NCBI GenBank assembly: GCA_947179285.1
Contig: CAMXAV010000027.1
Span: forward strand, 1 to 7,355
From: an uncultured Helicobacter sp.
GTDB lineage: Bacteria; Campylobacterota; Campylobacteria; Campylobacterales; Helicobacteraceae
Reading direction: 5' to 3'
Length of the DNA stretch: 7,355 bases
The position numbers and the translations under genes are program-made. The first letter of the stretch is position 1. Each line of letters starts with the position of its first letter. This document shows, in pieces, positions 6,634 through 7,355 of this stretch. The notes under the pieces were generated by a model, which did no database searches, was not told the origin of the DNA, and was given only the letters and a program-made list of their open reading frames with translations.

Positions 6634-6639
6634 TATATT
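6634..6639 (+). promoter_or_regulatory. Candidate second -10 box (TATATT) close to the first SMR gene
   Basis: TATATT lies in the A/T-rich stretch 6560-6658, 19 bases before the SMR start, which would give a transcript beginning near 6646 with a very short leader. It has no TG extension. If used, the SMR genes could be expressed independently of the leader ORF. TAAGGAT at 6647-6653 is the SMR ribosome site. Confidence 0.3.
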
Positions 6640-6658
6640 TTATTTCTAAGGATTTAAC

Positions 6659-7111
6659 ATGAAAATTTCTACCAATCTCGCTTGGTTGCTCATCATCGCC
6701 GGCGGAATCGTTGAATGTTTTTGGGCGAGCGGGCTCAAATATGCGGACAATCTGTTGCTCTACACGCTCACGGGAATCGGGATTCTGTTCTCGTTTGCCG
6801 CTATGGCTTTGGCAATCAAGAGCGACATCGAAATCGGCGTGGCGTATAGCGTGTTTGTCGGAATCGGTACGGTCGGCATCGCGCTTGCCGAAATTTGCGT
6901 CTTTGGCGAGCCGTTTTCGCTGCTCAAAATCGTGCTCATCTTGCTTTTGCTCATCGGCGTTGTCGGGCTCAAGCTCGCAACAAGCGAGAAAGAAAGCGCG
7001 AAGGAGCGGGATTCAGTCGAAGAGATTGCGCATGAATTGGGGCTAGATGATGTTGTCCAAGAAATGCAGGCTTTTAATCAGAATCACGATTCAAAAAAGG
7101 ATAGCAAATGA
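6659..7111 (+). CDS. SMR family exporter subunit, YkkC-like, with a charged C-terminal tail
   Basis: 150 aa inner-membrane protein of the small multidrug resistance family, which exports cations or guanidinium-type compounds by proton exchange as a dimer. Four helices are seen at about 8-25, 32-53, 59-82 and 88-106. The essential membrane Glu is Glu19 (GGIVECFWASGLKYAD), with Trp22. Other family blocks are GVAYSVFVGIGTVG at 60-73 and GVVGLKLAT at 100-108. From memory it resembles Bacillus YkkC more than homodimeric SugE/Gdx, for example Phe instead of Trp before the GIG turn. A highly charged tail of about 42 residues (109-150) goes well beyond the usual 105-115 aa and should be cytoplasmic or interfacial. 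ATG 6659 follows AAGGA by 6 bases. Its TGA overlaps the next ATG (ATGA), so the two subunits are co-translated. Substrate is not deducible. Confidence 0.9.
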   Translation: MKISTNLAWLLIIAGGIVECFWASGLKYADNLLLYTLTGIGILFSFAAMALAIKSDIEIGVAYSVFVGIGTVGIALAEICVFGEPFSLLKIVLILLLLIGVVGLKLATSEKESAKERDSVEEIAHELGLDDVVQEMQAFNQNHDSKKDSK

Positions 7112-7355
7112 GTTGGGTTTGTCTATTCATCGCGGGTTGTTTGGAGATTGTCGGCGTCATCACGATGAAAAAATACAGCCTAAGCGGCGCAAAGATTTTT
7201 TTGCTCGGCATGCTCATTCAGTTTATGCTAAGCTTTAGCTTTCTTTCGCTCGCCATGCAAGAAATCGCGATGGCAACAGCCTATGCCATCTGGACGGGAA
7301 TTGGCGCAGCGGGGGGCGTGGCGGTCAGCATTTTGTTTTTTGGCGAGAGTAAGAG
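7108..7355 (+). CDS. SMR family exporter subunit, YkkD-like (partial, runs off the window)
   Basis: 82 complete codons are visible, without a stop. The first three of four expected helices are present: about 2-20, 27-48 and 54-78. The essential Glu is Glu13 in AGCLEIVGV, and the YAIWTGIGAAGG block spans 59-70. Gly at the position where Gdx proteins have Trp (EIVGV) and the SFSFLSLAM/WTGIG arrangement resemble Bacillus YkkD as I remember it. With the preceding YkkC-like gene it should form an obligate heterodimer of opposite topology. AAAGGA at 7096-7101 lies 6 bases upstream of the ATG, within the 3' end of the first subunit gene. About 20-30 residues should lie beyond the window. Confidence 0.9.
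   Translation, partial: MSWVCLFIAGCLEIVGVITMKKYSLSGAKIFLLGMLIQFMLSFSFLSLAMQEIAMATAYAIWTGIGAAGGVAVSILFFGESK

Noticed and set aside
6365..6658. Guanidine riboswitch (types I, II or III) ahead of the YkkCD-like genes
   Set aside because: No ACG trinucleotide occurs in the leader, so the ACGR loops of the type II motif are missing. I also see no type I or III core. A covariance-model search would settle it.
1..7355. CRISPR array, insertion sequence or prophage genes
   Set aside because: No spaced repeats, transposase, integrase or terminal inverted repeats were seen. Genes are ordinary metabolic, tRNA and transport genes.

Overview
The window looks like a chromosomal segment of a Campylobacterota bacterium, most likely Helicobacter or a close relative, with G+C at or slightly above half by eye, which is high for that group. 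Three things point there: the three-domain NifU (IscU-like, BFD-like and C-terminal Nfu parts) typical of Helicobacter and Campylobacter; the gene order periplasmic protein - AlaC-type aminotransferase - hom - YraN, which I recall from Campylobacter jejuni (Cj0151c to Cj0148c); and dense packing with ATGA overlaps. No species call is possible from the sequence alone.

Layout. Positions 1-5126 (+) form one tightly packed run of co-directional genes: the 3' part of a conserved secreted or periplasmic protein gene that carries an in-frame stop near its start (1-702); an AlaC-like aminotransferase (713-1942); homoserine dehydrogenase hom (1933-3195); the YraN/UPF0102 nuclease-fold protein (3192-3518); a LicC-like nucleotidyltransferase (3529-4293); and the CysQ-like phosphatase (4290-5126). 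Neighbours are separated by 10 bases or overlap. The first enzymes serve amino-acid metabolism (alanine/glutamate transamination and the aspartate-family branch to threonine and methionine). The last two act on nucleotide-activated compounds and 3'-phosphonucleotides, and they sit where I recall trxA in relatives.

Positions 5123-6264 lie on the minus strand: nifU, whose stop shares a palindromic CTAG with the stop of cysQ, preceded by tRNA-Ser(GCU). nifS, the usual partner, is not adjacent.

From about 6300 the plus strand is transcribed again from a clear extended -10 promoter. It runs through a roughly 290-base leader, which contains a previously easy-to-miss 57-codon ORF with a near-perfect ribosome binding site, into a translationally coupled pair of small multidrug resistance (SMR) genes resembling YkkC/YkkD. 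The second is cut by the window end. YkkCD-type pairs are often guanidine-linked and riboswitch-controlled elsewhere; none of the guanidine riboswitch patterns I know is recognisable here, so the leader is the most interesting unexplained piece.

Across the whole window I found no GATC, no GGCC and no GACTC/GAGTC, while GAATC/GATTC occurs about 60 times by hand count. This suggests strong short-word selection, probably from restriction-modification history, that also shapes codon choice.
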